Below are positions 23,015 through 32,833 of a stretch of 64,000 nucleotides of DNA, piece after piece. A model generated the notes under the pieces. It made no database searches. It saw nothing but the letters and a program-made list of their open reading frames with translations, and was not told where the DNA came from. Location of the stretch: positions 1-64,000 of the forward strand of contig ONYZ01000005.1 in NCBI GenBank assembly GCA_900322175.1, given 5' to 3'. Both the position numbers and the translations under genes were made by a program. Position 1 is the stretch's first letter. Every line of letters begins with the position of its first letter. Source of the stretch: an uncultured Prevotella sp. GTDB lineage: Bacteria; Bacteroidota; Bacteroidia; Bacteroidales; Bacteroidaceae.

Positions 23015-24514
23015 ATGGAACAAAAGTACGAATTGATCGCCAAAACGTTTATGGGACTGGAACCTGTACTGGCGAAAGAGCTGACCCAACTGGGGGCTAA
23101 TGATGTGGTAATCGGTAGACGAATGGTTTCGTTTACGGGTGATAAGGAAATGATGTATCGTGCAAACTTTCAGTTGCACACGGCTATCAGAATTCTGAAG
23201 CCTATACGCCATTTCAAAGCAAAAAGCGCTGATGATGTTTATGAGGAAATCAAGAAGATTGACTGGACGGAATTTTTGGGAACCGACAAGACCTTCACTG
23301 TAGATTCGGTGGTATTCTCAGAAGAATTCCGTCACTCCAAGTTTGTATCTTATAAGGTAAAGGATGCTATCGTGGACCAGTTCCGTGAGAAGACTGGCAA
23401 ACGTCCGAACATTTCGGTAGCCAACCCCGACATACGACTTAACATACACATTGCCGAAGACAAGTGCACACTAAGTTTGGACTCAAGTGGCGAGAGTCTG
23501 CATCGTCGCGGATACCGTCAGGAGAGTGTAGAGGCACCACTGAACGAGGTGCTGGCAGCTGGTATGATACTGCTGAGCGGATGGCAGGCCGACACCGACT
23601 TCATCGACCCGATGTGTGGTAGCGGTACTCTGCTTATCGAGGCAGCTCTGATAGCAAAGAACATGGCGCCGGGACTATTCCGAAAGGAGTTTGCATTCGA
23701 GAAGTGGCCCGACTTTGATGCCGACCTGTTCGACGAGATTTACAACGACGAGAGTCAGGAGCGCGAGTTTAAGCACAAGATATATGGTTACGATATAGAT
23801 ATGAAAGCAGTTAACACAGCCCGCATGAACGTGAAGGCTGCAGGACTGAGCGACATTATCACCATAGAGCAGCAGGATTTTAAGAACTTTACACAACCCG
23901 CCAACAAGAGTATCATCATATCCAACCCACCCTACGGAGAGCGTATCTCAACACCCGACCTGCTAGGCACATACAAGATGATAGGCGAGCGACTGAAGCA
24001 CCAGTTTAAGGGCAACGATGCCTGGATACTGAGCTACCGCGAGGAGTGCTTCGACCAGATCGGTCTGAAGCCAAGCATCAAGATTCCTCTATACAACGGC
24101 AGTCTGGAGTGCGAGTTCCGCAAGTACCAGATGTTTGACGGCAAACTGAAGGACTTCCGATCAGAGGGCGGTATCGTAAAGACCGAAGAGGAGAAGCGCC
24201 AGATGGCCGAGAAGCATCGCTTTAAGAAGGAGCGTGAGTTTAAGAAGCGTCTGGAAGAGAAGGAAGAGAACGAAGAAGCAGACATACTGAGCTTTACATT
24301 CCACCGTCACGACCTGGGTAAGAACCGTGGCGGTCACGAGAGTTTTGACCGTAGCGGCAAGGACCGTAAAGAGCGCAAGGATCGCAAGGAGTTCGGTGGA
24401 AAGAAGGACTTCGGCGGCAAGGGCAAGGACCGCAAGGACTTTAAGCGCGGCGGCAAGAGAGAGTTCGGTAAGGACTTCGGCAAGAAAAAGAGATTCGACG
24501 ATGATGAGGATTAA
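23015..24514 (+). CDS. THUMP-domain 23S rRNA (guanine-N2) methyltransferase, RlmL-type N-terminal enzyme
   Basis: 499 residues. N-terminal THUMP domain (about 1-160), then a class I SAM methyltransferase: FIDPMCGSGTLLIEAALIAK (SAM site) and IIISNPPYGERI (NPPY catalytic motif). It corresponds to the m2G2445-methylating half of RlmL; the RlmK half is absent, as usual in Bacteroidetes. After about residue 390 comes an extra tail that ends in about 60 residues of nearly pure K/R/D/G/F repeats (KDRKERKDRKEFGGKKD and similar). This is probably an unstructured RNA-binding tail. The stop overlaps the start of the peptidase gene, so the two are co-transcribed. Confidence 0.9.
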   Translation: MEQKYELIAKTFMGLEPVLAKELTQLGANDVVIGRRMVSFTGDKEMMYRANFQLHTAIRILKPIRHFKAKSADDVYEEIKKIDWTEFLGTDKTFTVDSVVFSEEFRHSKFVSYKVKDAIVDQFREKTGKRPNISVANPDIRLNIHIAEDKCTLSLDSSGESLHRRGYRQESVEAPLNEVLAAGMILLSGWQADTDFIDPMCGSGTLLIEAALIAKNMAPGLFRKEFAFEKWPDFDADLFDEIYNDESQEREFKHKIYGYDIDMKAVNTARMNVKAAGLSDIITIEQQDFKNFTQPANKSIIISNPPYGERISTPDLLGTYKMIGERLKHQFKGNDAWILSYREECFDQIGLKPSIKIPLYNGSLECEFRKYQMFDGKLKDFRSEGGIVKTEEEKRQMAEKHRFKKEREFKKRLEEKEENEEADILSFTFHRHDLGKNRGGHESFDRSGKDRKERKDRKEFGGKKDFGGKGKDRKDFKRGGKREFGKDFGKKKRFDDDED

Positions 24515-26654
24515 ACTAATGCTGGCCGCAGCGGCCATGATGCTAAGTGCTACAACGATGAGTGCACAGAATAAACTCTTCACACTTGAGGACCTTAACT
24601 TCGGCGGTACCAACTTCGCCAATCTGCGCCCACAGACGATGTGGCTGACATGGTGGGGCGAGAAACTGGTACAGACCGACGTGGAGGAGTGTTACACCAT
24701 CGACACCAAGACAGGCAAGAAGACAAAGTTGTTCACACTTGACGAGATAAACACATGGGCTGGTAGCAACGACGAGACATACGTGCGCCACCTGATGAAC
24801 GCCACATTCCCCTACCCCAACCAGTCATTGGTGATGCTGGGTAACATGAAGTCAGTAATTCTGCTCGACTTCAATGCCAAGAAGATAATATGGCAGGACA
24901 GCATAGCAGGGCAGCAGGCCTACGACTGGTGTGCTGCATCGCGCGCCACTGCTTGGGTAGAGAACAACCAACTGTATGTAGTTGACGGTCAGGGCAAGAA
25001 GCACCAGCTGAGCACCGACGGCAGTCGCGAAATAGTGTACGGACAGAGCGTACACCGCAATGAGTTCGGCATCAAGAAAGGCACTTTCTGGAGTCCCGAC
25101 GGACTGCGTCTGGCATTCTATCGTATGGACCAGAGCATGGTTCAAGACTATCCGCAGGTGAACATCTATCCCCGCGAGGCCACACACGAACCAGACAAAT
25201 ACCCCATGGCCGGTATGACCAGTCATAAGGTGACCGTAGGTGTGTTCGACCTGAAGAGCGGCAAGACCGTATATCTGCAGGCTGGTGATCCAACCGACCG
25301 CTACTTCACGAATATCGCCTGGAGCCCTGATTCGAAGACCATCTACATGTTTGAGTTGAACCGCAAGCAGAACGACTGTCGACTGGTATCATACGATGCC
25401 ACATCGGGCGAGAGGATAGCCGAGTTGAACCGCGAGACATCGCCCAAATACGTAGAGCCTCAGAACCCTATCGTATTCCTGCCATGGGACGCACAGAAGT
25501 TCCTGATGCAGAGCGAGAAGGACGGTTATAACCATCTGTACCTGATGGACAAGAGCGGCAAGCAGTTGAAGCAGTTGACTAAGGGCGAGTGGGTAGTGAT
25601 GGACGTGCTGGGATTCAATCAGAAAGACAAGACAGTAATCATCGCGTCAAACGAGCAGAATCCACTACAGCGCAACATCTGGGCAGTGAACATAGCCAAC
25701 GGCAAGCGTACACTGCTTGACAACGGTAAGGGTGTACACCGTGCTACGCTGTCGGCATCAGGCGCACTGATGACCGACCAGCGCCAAGAACCAACCGTCC
25801 CCAACGTAATCGAGTTGACCAACCCCCACAAGCCATCTCCAATCACCCTGCTGACAGCTTCCGACCCATGGAAAGAGTATCAGCAACCCATCTACGAAAA
25901 CGGAAGTATCAAGGCTGCTGACGGAATCACTGACTTATATTATAGAATGGTGAAGCCACACGACTTTGATGCAACCAAGAAATATCCTACAGTAGTATAT
26001 GTCTACGGCGGTCCCCATGCCCACAATGTAGATGCTTCGTGGCACTGGGCCAGTCGCTCGTGGGAGACATATATGGCACAGAAGGGTTACATCGTGTTCA
26101 TACTCGACAATCGCGGATCGGAAAACCGCGGACGCGACTTTGAACAGGCCACATGGCACCAGTTGGGACAGATAGAGATGCTGGACCAGATGAAAGGTGT
26201 GGACTATCTGCGCACTCTGCCCTACATAGATATGAACCGACTGGGTGTGCACGGTTGGAGCTTCGGCGGATTTATGACTATATCGCTGATGACCAACTAT
26301 CCCGATGTTTTCAAGGTTGCCGTGGCCGGCGGACCAGTGATCGACTGGAAGTGGTATGAGGTAATGTATGGCGAGCGCTATATGGGTACCCCGGAGGACA
26401 ACCCCGAGGGATATGCCAAAAGCAGCCTCATCGACAAGGCCAAGAACCTGAAGGGCAAGTTGCAGATTATCACGGGATATAACGACCCTACGGTGGTTCC
26501 ACAGAACTGTCTGTCGTTCCTCGATGCTTGTGTAAAGGCCGGCACACAGCCCGACTTCTTTGCCTACCCCGGAGAGGGACACAACATGATGGGCCACGCT
26601 AGCGTACACCTGCACGAACGCATCACCCAGTATTTTGAGGACTACTTGAAATAA
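24501..26654 (+). CDS. Dipeptidyl peptidase IV-type serine peptidase (S9)
   Basis: 717 residues from ATG 24501 (MMRIKLMLAAAAMMLSATTM, signal peptide); ATG 24504 is equally possible. It overlaps the methylase end by 14 nt; a longer frame upstream is only the methylase tail read out of phase. N-terminal eight-bladed propeller (DPPIV_N, about 80-430), then an alpha/beta-hydrolase domain. The nucleophile is S587 in GWSFGGF, Asp probably in GYNDPTVVPQN, His in GEGHNMMGHASVH. Such secreted enzymes cut X-Pro dipeptides and feed peptide-using Bacteroidales. Confidence 0.93.
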   Translation: MMRIKLMLAAAAMMLSATTMSAQNKLFTLEDLNFGGTNFANLRPQTMWLTWWGEKLVQTDVEECYTIDTKTGKKTKLFTLDEINTWAGSNDETYVRHLMNATFPYPNQSLVMLGNMKSVILLDFNAKKIIWQDSIAGQQAYDWCAASRATAWVENNQLYVVDGQGKKHQLSTDGSREIVYGQSVHRNEFGIKKGTFWSPDGLRLAFYRMDQSMVQDYPQVNIYPREATHEPDKYPMAGMTSHKVTVGVFDLKSGKTVYLQAGDPTDRYFTNIAWSPDSKTIYMFELNRKQNDCRLVSYDATSGERIAELNRETSPKYVEPQNPIVFLPWDAQKFLMQSEKDGYNHLYLMDKSGKQLKQLTKGEWVVMDVLGFNQKDKTVIIASNEQNPLQRNIWAVNIANGKRTLLDNGKGVHRATLSASGALMTDQRQEPTVPNVIELTNPHKPSPITLLTASDPWKEYQQPIYENGSIKAADGITDLYYRMVKPHDFDATKKYPTVVYVYGGPHAHNVDASWHWASRSWETYMAQKGYIVFILDNRGSENRGRDFEQATWHQLGQIEMLDQMKGVDYLRTLPYIDMNRLGVHGWSFGGFMTISLMTNYPDVFKVAVAGGPVIDWKWYEVMYGERYMGTPEDNPEGYAKSSLIDKAKNLKGKLQIITGYNDPTVVPQNCLSFLDACVKAGTQPDFFAYPGEGHNMMGHASVHLHERITQYFEDYLK

Positions 26655-26680
26655 TTGATAATTGACAATTGATAATTAAG
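26651..26680. repeat. Intergenic 7-bp array (AATTGAT/AATTGAC) before purD
   Basis: Four units fill the gap between the peptidase stop and the purD ATG. Confidence 0.8.
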
Positions 26681-28000
26681 ATGAAAATTCTTTTGTTAGG
26701 AAGTGGCGGCCGCGAGCACGCCCTCGCTTGGAAAATTGCTCAGAGCAGCAAGTGTGAGAAACTCTATATTGCCCCAGGTAATGCCGGAACAGGCAACTGC
26801 GGTGAGCGCTCGACCTCTGGTAGCTCTGCTTTAGCAGAGAATGTAGCAATGAAAGCCGACGACTTTGAGGCCATCAAGGCATTTGTAGTAGAGAAAGGCA
26901 TCAACATGGTGGTTGTAGGTCCTGAAGATCCATTGGTAAAGGGTATCTACGACGAGTTGAAGGCTGATGAGCGCACTAAGAATGTACCTGTAATCGGACC
27001 TTCAAAGGCAGGTGCCGTACTCGAAGGCTCAAAGGATTTTGCCAAGGCTTTTATGCAGCGCCATAACATCCCAACAGCCCGCTATCAGACCTTTGACGGC
27101 GAGCACCTGGAGGAAGGTTTAAAGTTCCTTGAGACACTTGAGGCCCCCTACGTACTTAAGGCCGATGGCCTGTGTGCTGGTAAGGGTGTACTGATACTGC
27201 CAACCCTCGACGAGGCTAAAAAGGAACTGAAAGAGATGTTGGGCGGTATGTTCGGAAATGCTTCAAGCCGTGTAGTCATCGAGGAGTTTATGAGCGGCAT
27301 CGAGTGTTCTGTATTTGTACTGACTGATGGTACCAACTATAAGATTCTGCCTGAGGCTAAGGACTACAAGCGTATTGGCGAGCACGACACAGGTTTGAAC
27401 ACAGGCGGTATGGGTAGTGTAAGTCCAGTACCATTTGCCACAAAGGAGTGGATGCAGAAGGTAGAAGACCGCATCATCCGTCCGACTGTAGAAGGACTAG
27501 CTGCTGACGGCATCGACTACAAGGGATTCATATTTTTCGGACTTATCAACCGCACAAATACTCCTAGCAAGGAGCCAGAGCCATACGTAATCGAGTACAA
27601 CTGTCGTATGGGCGACCCTGAGACAGAGAGTGTGATGCTGCGACTGAAGAGCGATATCGTAGACCTGTTTGAGGGCGTGGCCGAAGGTAATCTAGACCAG
27701 CGTAACATAGAATTTGATGAGCGTGCAGCAGTATGCGTAATGCTGGTAAGCGGTGGTTATCCACAGGAATACAAGAAGGGTTATCCCATCACAGGCATAG
27801 AGAACGTTGAGGGATCGATAGTATTCCACAGTGGTACAGCACTAAAGGATGGTCAGGTAGTAACTGCAGGTGGACGCGTCATCGCAGTATCATCATATGG
27901 TAAGGACAAAGCCGAGGCACTACAGAAATCATTCGAAGAAGCCCAGAAGATACAGTTTACCGACAAGTATTTCCGTCGCGACATAGGTGCAGACCTTTAA
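26681..28000 (+). CDS. purD: Phosphoribosylamine-glycine ligase
   Basis: The ATG at 26681 ([20 protein letters not shown]) is preferred over 26669, which lies in the repeat array. 439 residues, ATP-grasp. Family motifs are [29 protein letters not shown], and the metal-binding [12 protein letters not shown]. It catalyses the second step of purine synthesis (PRA + glycine + ATP to GAR). Oddity: after [10 protein letters not shown] there is an extra stretch [11 protein letters not shown] before [15 protein letters not shown]. Most relatives go straight from GNAGT..CG to NV. The DNA of the insert contains a palindrome (26824-26839). Confidence 0.95.
   Translation: MKILLLGSGGREHALAWKIAQSSKCEKLYIAPGNAGTGNCGERSTSGSSALAENVAMKADDFEAIKAFVVEKGINMVVVGPEDPLVKGIYDELKADERTKNVPVIGPSKAGAVLEGSKDFAKAFMQRHNIPTARYQTFDGEHLEEGLKFLETLEAPYVLKADGLCAGKGVLILPTLDEAKKELKEMLGGMFGNASSRVVIEEFMSGIECSVFVLTDGTNYKILPEAKDYKRIGEHDTGLNTGGMGSVSPVPFATKEWMQKVEDRIIRPTVEGLAADGIDYKGFIFFGLINRTNTPSKEPEPYVIEYNCRMGDPETESVMLRLKSDIVDLFEGVAEGNLDQRNIEFDERAAVCVMLVSGGYPQEYKKGYPITGIENVEGSIVFHSGTALKDGQVVTAGGRVIAVSSYGKDKAEALQKSFEEAQKIQFTDKYFRRDIGADL
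26824..26839. repeat. Palindrome inside the purD insert
   Basis: CTCTGCT TT AGCAGAG, 7-bp arms. It lies in the segment encoding the extra GSSALAE residues and looks like a short palindromic element inserted in frame. Confidence 0.5.
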
Positions 28001-28025
28001 AGAATTGGAAAGTTAGAGGTAGGAA

Positions 28026-28961
28026 ATGAGTAGAAAGCGTATACAGAACATAATAGCCGAAAGTAGAAAGACACTGCCGATAACCATAATATATGGTGTC
28101 GGCGTATGGCTGTTGGCAGGACTGACACAACACAACTGGTGGATACAGTTAGCGTGTTTCTTTGCATCAGTATATGCTATGTTCTACCTGAACAACATCA
28201 ACATGTTGATACGTATATACAGCCGTTCTGTTACAGCAGCATATATTCTGCTGACGTGTATTACAGTATGGCTGTTTCCATCTATATCAGGAGGTATCAT
28301 CCAACTATCTTCGGTACTGATACTGCTACTACTCTTTTCATCTTATCAAGACACCGATTCGAAAGGCATCACATTCTACATATTTGCGCTGATTAGTATG
28401 GCAAGTCTGCTTGAACCGTACTACCTGCTGTTTGCACCGCTAGTATGGCTATTGATGGTCACCACTATTTACTCTTTGGGTTTCCGCTCGTTTCTTGCAT
28501 CGCTTATCGGACTGATTACGCCATATTGGTTGTATGCAGGATATTTGCTGTTCCAAGATCCTATGCACCCTATGCTGGTGCTGGCATATTTTGACCACTT
28601 TACCCAACTGCAATGGACACCCGACTATAATACGCTGAATCTATCGCAAATGATATACCTTGGATTGCTGGTAGTTCTATTTTTCGTAGGATCCATACAC
28701 TTCTGGATTACCAGTTATATGGATAAGGTACGCGTGCGACAGATATATGCCAGTTTGATAATCACAGCACTCTACACAACAACATGTCTAGTGATTCTAC
28801 CACAGGAGTTCAACGTACTGATATACATGCTGACCATAGCAGTGAGTCCGATAGCAGCTCACTTCATATCGCTTACACGCAGTAAGGCATCAAACATATT
28901 CTTTATGGTGCTGTTGGCAGTTGTTTTGCTATTAACAGGAATGAACCTATGGATTTCATAA
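28026..28961 (+). CDS. Multi-pass membrane protein of unknown function
   Basis: 311 residues, about nine hydrophobic segments (first IIYGVGVWLLAGL, last NIFFMVLLAVVLLLTGM). No recognisable catalytic motif. Its start lies 26 nt after purD and its end overlaps the next gene by 13 nt, so the two are translationally linked. Possibly DUF6427-like; not certain. Confidence 0.75.
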   Translation: MSRKRIQNIIAESRKTLPITIIYGVGVWLLAGLTQHNWWIQLACFFASVYAMFYLNNINMLIRIYSRSVTAAYILLTCITVWLFPSISGGIIQLSSVLILLLLFSSYQDTDSKGITFYIFALISMASLLEPYYLLFAPLVWLLMVTTIYSLGFRSFLASLIGLITPYWLYAGYLLFQDPMHPMLVLAYFDHFTQLQWTPDYNTLNLSQMIYLGLLVVLFFVGSIHFWITSYMDKVRVRQIYASLIITALYTTTCLVILPQEFNVLIYMLTIAVSPIAAHFISLTRSKASNIFFMVLLAVVLLLTGMNLWIS

Positions 28962-29401
28962 TCAACCTACTTTCGCAATACGGCTACTGGGGCATGTTGC
29001 TGGCAGCCTTCCTGGCAGGCAGTTTCTTCCCGTTTTCGAGCGAAGCAGTAATGGTGGCACTTATGGCCACAGGATTAGACCCTTGGTTGCTGATGATATA
29101 CGGAACCATAGGAAACGTAATGGGCAGTGTATTTAACTACTGCGTGGGACGTATGGGTAAACTAGAGTGGATAGAGAAATACCTGCACGTAAAGAAGGAA
29201 GACCTGGACAAAGCTCATAAATTCCTAGCCGGACACGGTGCTTGGATGGGATTCTTTGCCTTCCTGCCAGTGCTGGGTAGTGCCATCACAATTGCACTTG
29301 GACTGATGCGTTCGAACGTGGTGATAACCTTCATCGCCATCACGCTGGGCAAACTATTCCGTTATTTAATCTTAATTTACGGAGCAGGCTTGTTTATATA
29401 A
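28949..29401 (+). CDS. YqaA/DedA-type VTT-domain membrane protein
   Basis: 150 residues with four or five membrane segments. The start, GYWGMLLAAFLAGSFFPFSS, followed by E, has the VTT/SNARE-associated pattern of DedA/YqaA proteins. NYCVGRMGKLEWIEKYLHVK and GAWMGFFAFLPVLGSAITIA follow, with a re-entrant G/P-rich loop. DedA-type proteins are linked to lipid-carrier or membrane-potential homeostasis, and some act as undecaprenyl phosphate flippases. The exact role of this short type is unknown. It overlaps the upstream membrane protein by 13 nt. Confidence 0.8.
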   Translation: MDFIINLLSQYGYWGMLLAAFLAGSFFPFSSEAVMVALMATGLDPWLLMIYGTIGNVMGSVFNYCVGRMGKLEWIEKYLHVKKEDLDKAHKFLAGHGAWMGFFAFLPVLGSAITIALGLMRSNVVITFIAITLGKLFRYLILIYGAGLFI

Positions 29402-29413
29402 AAAGTTTTTGTG

Positions 29414-29421
29414 TAACTTTG
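29414..29421 (+). promoter_or_regulatory. -7 box of the DUF2723 operon
   Basis: TAACTTTG, 43 nt before the ATG at 29465. Confidence 0.6.
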
Positions 29422-29464
29422 CACCACTATTTAGATATTTAACGTTAAAGAATATAATATTGTA

Positions 29465-32400
29465 ATGAAACAATTCAGACTAGTAGACAACGCATTGGGC
29501 TGGCTCGCATTCTTTATAGCAGCCTTTGTCTATTGTTCTACCATCGAACCGACAGCCAGTTTCTGGGACTGTCCTGAGTTTATTACCACTGGTTACAAAT
29601 TGGAGATAGGTCACCCACCCGGGGCACCATTCTTCATGCTTACAGCCAACTTGTTCTCACAGTTTACAAGCGACCCCACACAGGTAGCGCGTATGGTTAA
29701 CACCATGAGTGCACTGCTTTCGGCCACTTGTATACTATTCTTGTTTTGGACCATCACTCACCTTACCCGTCGACTGCTTATCAGCAATTGGGAAGAGTTG
29801 ACTACGCCCAAGATGATTGCAATCGAGGCATCAGGACTTGTTGGAGCACTTATCTACACATTCAGCGACACATTCTGGTTCTCGGCCGTTGAGGGTGAGG
29901 TATATGCCTACTCATCGGCCTTCACCGCTGTGGTATTCTGGTTGATATTGAAATGGGAGGATCAAGCAGACGAGCCTCATAGCGACCGTTGGTTGGTACT
30001 TATCATGTACATGACAGGACTGTCTATCGGAGTGCACCTACTGAACCTGCTCTGTGTTCCTGCCATCGTGCTGGTTTATTACTATCGCCGCAACCCCAAT
30101 GCCAACCTTAAGGGTTCGCTCATCGCACTGGCTGTATCAGTAGTAATCCTGGCAGCTGTGCTGTATGGTGTTGTTCCTGGTATCATCACCGTAGGCGGAT
30201 GGTTCGAACTGTTCTTCGTGAACACACTCGGCATGCCGTTCAATACTGGTGAGATAATCTACATCATCATGCTTGTATCGTGCGTAATCTGGGCTGTTTA
30301 CGAGACTCAGACCCAGAAGCACTCGCTGACAATACAAAACGTGGCATTCCTTGCTTCAGTAGGTATGCTTGGTATCCCATTCTATGGATGGGGATGGTCG
30401 GCATTCCTTATTGGAGTAGTTGTGCTGGTGGCACTCTGGTTCCTGCTGAAGTACACAGTGAACAAGCAGCAGCTGATAACAGTACGCATGAAGAACACGA
30501 TACTGCTATGCATGCTGATGCTGATGATAGGTTACTCAAGCTACGCACTCATTGTGATACGTTCATCGGCTAACCCACCAATGGACCAGAACTCTCCTGA
30601 GGATATCTTTACCCTTGGCGACTATCTGGGACGTGAGCAGTACGGACAGCGCCCATTGTTCTACGGTCCCGCATACACTTCGCAGGTGGCACTTGAGCAG
30701 GAGGGTAATTACTGCAGGCCAGTAATGAGTAAAGGTAAGCCTGTATATCAGCGCAAAGAGAAGGCATCTGCCGATGAGAAAGACTCATACTTTGTAGTCC
30801 GTACCAAGGATGAATACAAGTATGCCCAGAATATGCTTTTCCCACGTATGTATGATGCCGGTCATGCAGCAGCATACGAGTCATGGATGGGTGGCGTTGA
30901 CGGAAGTGAGGTGCCCTACGACCGTTGTGGCGAACAGATGACTGTAAAGGTGCCCACACAGTTGGAGAACCTGCGATTCTTCCTGAGTTATCAGTGCAAC
31001 TTCATGTACTGGCGCTACTTCATGTGGAACTTTGCCGGACGCCAGAACGATATACAGGGAAACGGCGAACTGGAGCACGGCAACTGGATTACAGGTTTCT
31101 CGTTTATCGACGATGCACGACTGGGCGACCAGAGTATGCTGCCTACCGACCTGAAGCAGAACAAGGGACATAACGTGTTCTACTGCATGCCACTGATACT
31201 GGGTCTGCTTGGACTCTTCTGGCAGGCATGGTACACCCGCAAGCGCAAGGCTATGGTTAACGGTCAGGAGAAGACGGTTGACGAACCTATTGGCATACAG
31301 CAGTTCTGGGTGGTATTCTTCCTGTTCTTCATGACAGGACTGGCCATCGTAATCTATCTGAACCAGACCCCAATGCAGCCACGTGAGCGCGACTATGCAT
31401 ACGCAGGTTCATTCTATGCCTTCGCTATATGGTGCGGTATGGGCGTAGCTGCTATTATCGACTGGCTGAACCGCAAGATAAAGAAAGAAAACCTGGTGGT
31501 AGCCGTTGTAGTAGGTATAGCCTGCCTGCTGGTGCCCATCCAGATGGCCAGTCAGACTTGGGACGATCATGACCGTTCTGGACGCTACTGCTGCCGTGAC
31601 TTCGGTCAGAACTATCTGATGACGCTGCAAGAAGAGGGTAATCCTATCATCTTCACCAACGGAGATAACGACACATTCCCACTATGGTACAACCAAGATA
31701 CCGAAGGATTCCGCACAGACGCACGAGTGTGCAACCTATCGTATCTGCAGACCGACTGGTATATTGACCAGATGCGCCGACCTGCTTACGATTCTCCATC
31801 AGTACCCATCAGTTGGAGCCGACTGGAGTATTGTGCCGGCACAAACGAATATGTGCAGATTGACGCTTCGCTAAAGAGTCAGGTAGAAGAGTTGTACCGT
31901 CAGAGTCCAGAGGAAGCCAAGAAGCAGTTTGGCGATAAGCCTTTCGAACTTAAGAACATTCTGAATAACTGGGTTCGCAATACCAACAAGGATCTGCATG
32001 TGATTCCAACAGACACTGTTTACGTTACTATTGACAAGGAAGCAGTGCGCAAGAGTGGTATGATGATGGCTGCCGACAGTATCCCCGACCAGATGGTTAT
32101 CTCGCTGAAGGGTAAGAACGCACTCTACAAGCAAGACCTGATGATGCTGGAGATGATTGCGCAGTGCAACTGGACACGACCAATTTATGTAGCAACCACC
32201 GTTGGTTCAGAAAACTACATGAATCTGGGCGACAACTTCGTACAGGAGGGATTGGCCAACCGCATCACTCCATTCACCACCAACGCCCCTGGAGCAAAGA
32301 ACTTCGACACAGAGAAGACATACAACAATGTGATGAAGAAGTTTAAGTTTGGTGGTGTTGACAAACCCGGCATCTATCTCGACGAGACCGTGATGCGTAT

Positions 32401-32830
32401 GTGTTATACCCATCGCCGACTGTTGTCGATGCTTGCCATGAATCTGGTTCAGGAGAACAAAGACGAGATGGCAAAAGAGGTGCTCGACAAGTGCGAAAAG
32501 GAACTGCCTAGCTATAACATACCTCACGATTACCAGAGTGGTTCGATGGATCTGGCAAAGGCTTACGCACTTACTGGCCAGACCGAGAAGGCACAAGACC
32601 TGATAGACCAGCTATGGAAGAAGTCGACCGAGTATATGCTATGGTACTGCTCACTCGACGGACAGCGATTCGAGAGTTCGCAGCAAGATTGTCTGATGCA
32701 TCTCTACATTCTGAACCAGATACTGAACCTGCAGTCGGCTGTTGACGAGAAGAAGGCTCAGGAGAAGGAGAAGCAGTTCCAGACGATGAACAAGATTTAC
32801 GAAGCCAAGGGAGGCAATTACGGAAACTAA
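29465..32830 (+). CDS. DUF2723 large membrane protein (GT-C-like, possible protein O-glycosyltransferase)
   Basis: 1121 residues. The N-terminal half has about 11-12 membrane segments. The first periplasmic loop has the family signature EPTASFWDCPEFITTGYKLE, followed by IGHPPGAPFFML, which resembles the acidic first loop of GT-C glycosyltransferases. The soluble C-terminal half (about 690-1121) ends in TPR-like helices (MAKEVLDKCEKELPSYNIP, LAKAYALTGQTEKAQDLIDQ). The family is near universal in Bacteroidetes. A role in glycan transfer to envelope or exported proteins is inferred from the fold; the acceptor is not known. The polysaccharide deacetylase follows 3 bp later. Confidence 0.85.
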   Translation: MKQFRLVDNALGWLAFFIAAFVYCSTIEPTASFWDCPEFITTGYKLEIGHPPGAPFFMLTANLFSQFTSDPTQVARMVNTMSALLSATCILFLFWTITHLTRRLLISNWEELTTPKMIAIEASGLVGALIYTFSDTFWFSAVEGEVYAYSSAFTAVVFWLILKWEDQADEPHSDRWLVLIMYMTGLSIGVHLLNLLCVPAIVLVYYYRRNPNANLKGSLIALAVSVVILAAVLYGVVPGIITVGGWFELFFVNTLGMPFNTGEIIYIIMLVSCVIWAVYETQTQKHSLTIQNVAFLASVGMLGIPFYGWGWSAFLIGVVVLVALWFLLKYTVNKQQLITVRMKNTILLCMLMLMIGYSSYALIVIRSSANPPMDQNSPEDIFTLGDYLGREQYGQRPLFYGPAYTSQVALEQEGNYCRPVMSKGKPVYQRKEKASADEKDSYFVVRTKDEYKYAQNMLFPRMYDAGHAAAYESWMGGVDGSEVPYDRCGEQMTVKVPTQLENLRFFLSYQCNFMYWRYFMWNFAGRQNDIQGNGELEHGNWITGFSFIDDARLGDQSMLPTDLKQNKGHNVFYCMPLILGLLGLFWQAWYTRKRKAMVNGQEKTVDEPIGIQQFWVVFFLFFMTGLAIVIYLNQTPMQPRERDYAYAGSFYAFAIWCGMGVAAIIDWLNRKIKKENLVVAVVVGIACLLVPIQMASQTWDDHDRSGRYCCRDFGQNYLMTLQEEGNPIIFTNGDNDTFPLWYNQDTEGFRTDARVCNLSYLQTDWYIDQMRRPAYDSPSVPISWSRLEYCAGTNEYVQIDASLKSQVEELYRQSPEEAKKQFGDKPFELKNILNNWVRNTNKDLHVIPTDTVYVTIDKEAVRKSGMMMAADSIPDQMVISLKGKNALYKQDLMMLEMIAQCNWTRPIYVATTVGSENYMNLGDNFVQEGLANRITPFTTNAPGAKNFDTEKTYNNVMKKFKFGGVDKPGIYLDETVMRMCYTHRRLLSMLAMNLVQENKDEMAKEVLDKCEKELPSYNIPHDYQSGSMDLAKAYALTGQTEKAQDLIDQLWKKSTEYMLWYCSLDGQRFESSQQDCLMHLYILNQILNLQSAVDEKKAQEKEKQFQTMNKIYEAKGGNYGN

Positions 32831-32833
32831 AAA

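Noticed and set aside
24327..24500. Upstream extension of the peptidase frame
   Set aside because: Arg/Ser/Ala-rich translation of the methylase tail out of phase; the signal peptide begins at 24501.
25935..26615. 226-residue minus-strand frame opposite the peptidase
   Set aside because: Antisense to the catalytic domain with intact S/D/H motifs; no separate start signal.
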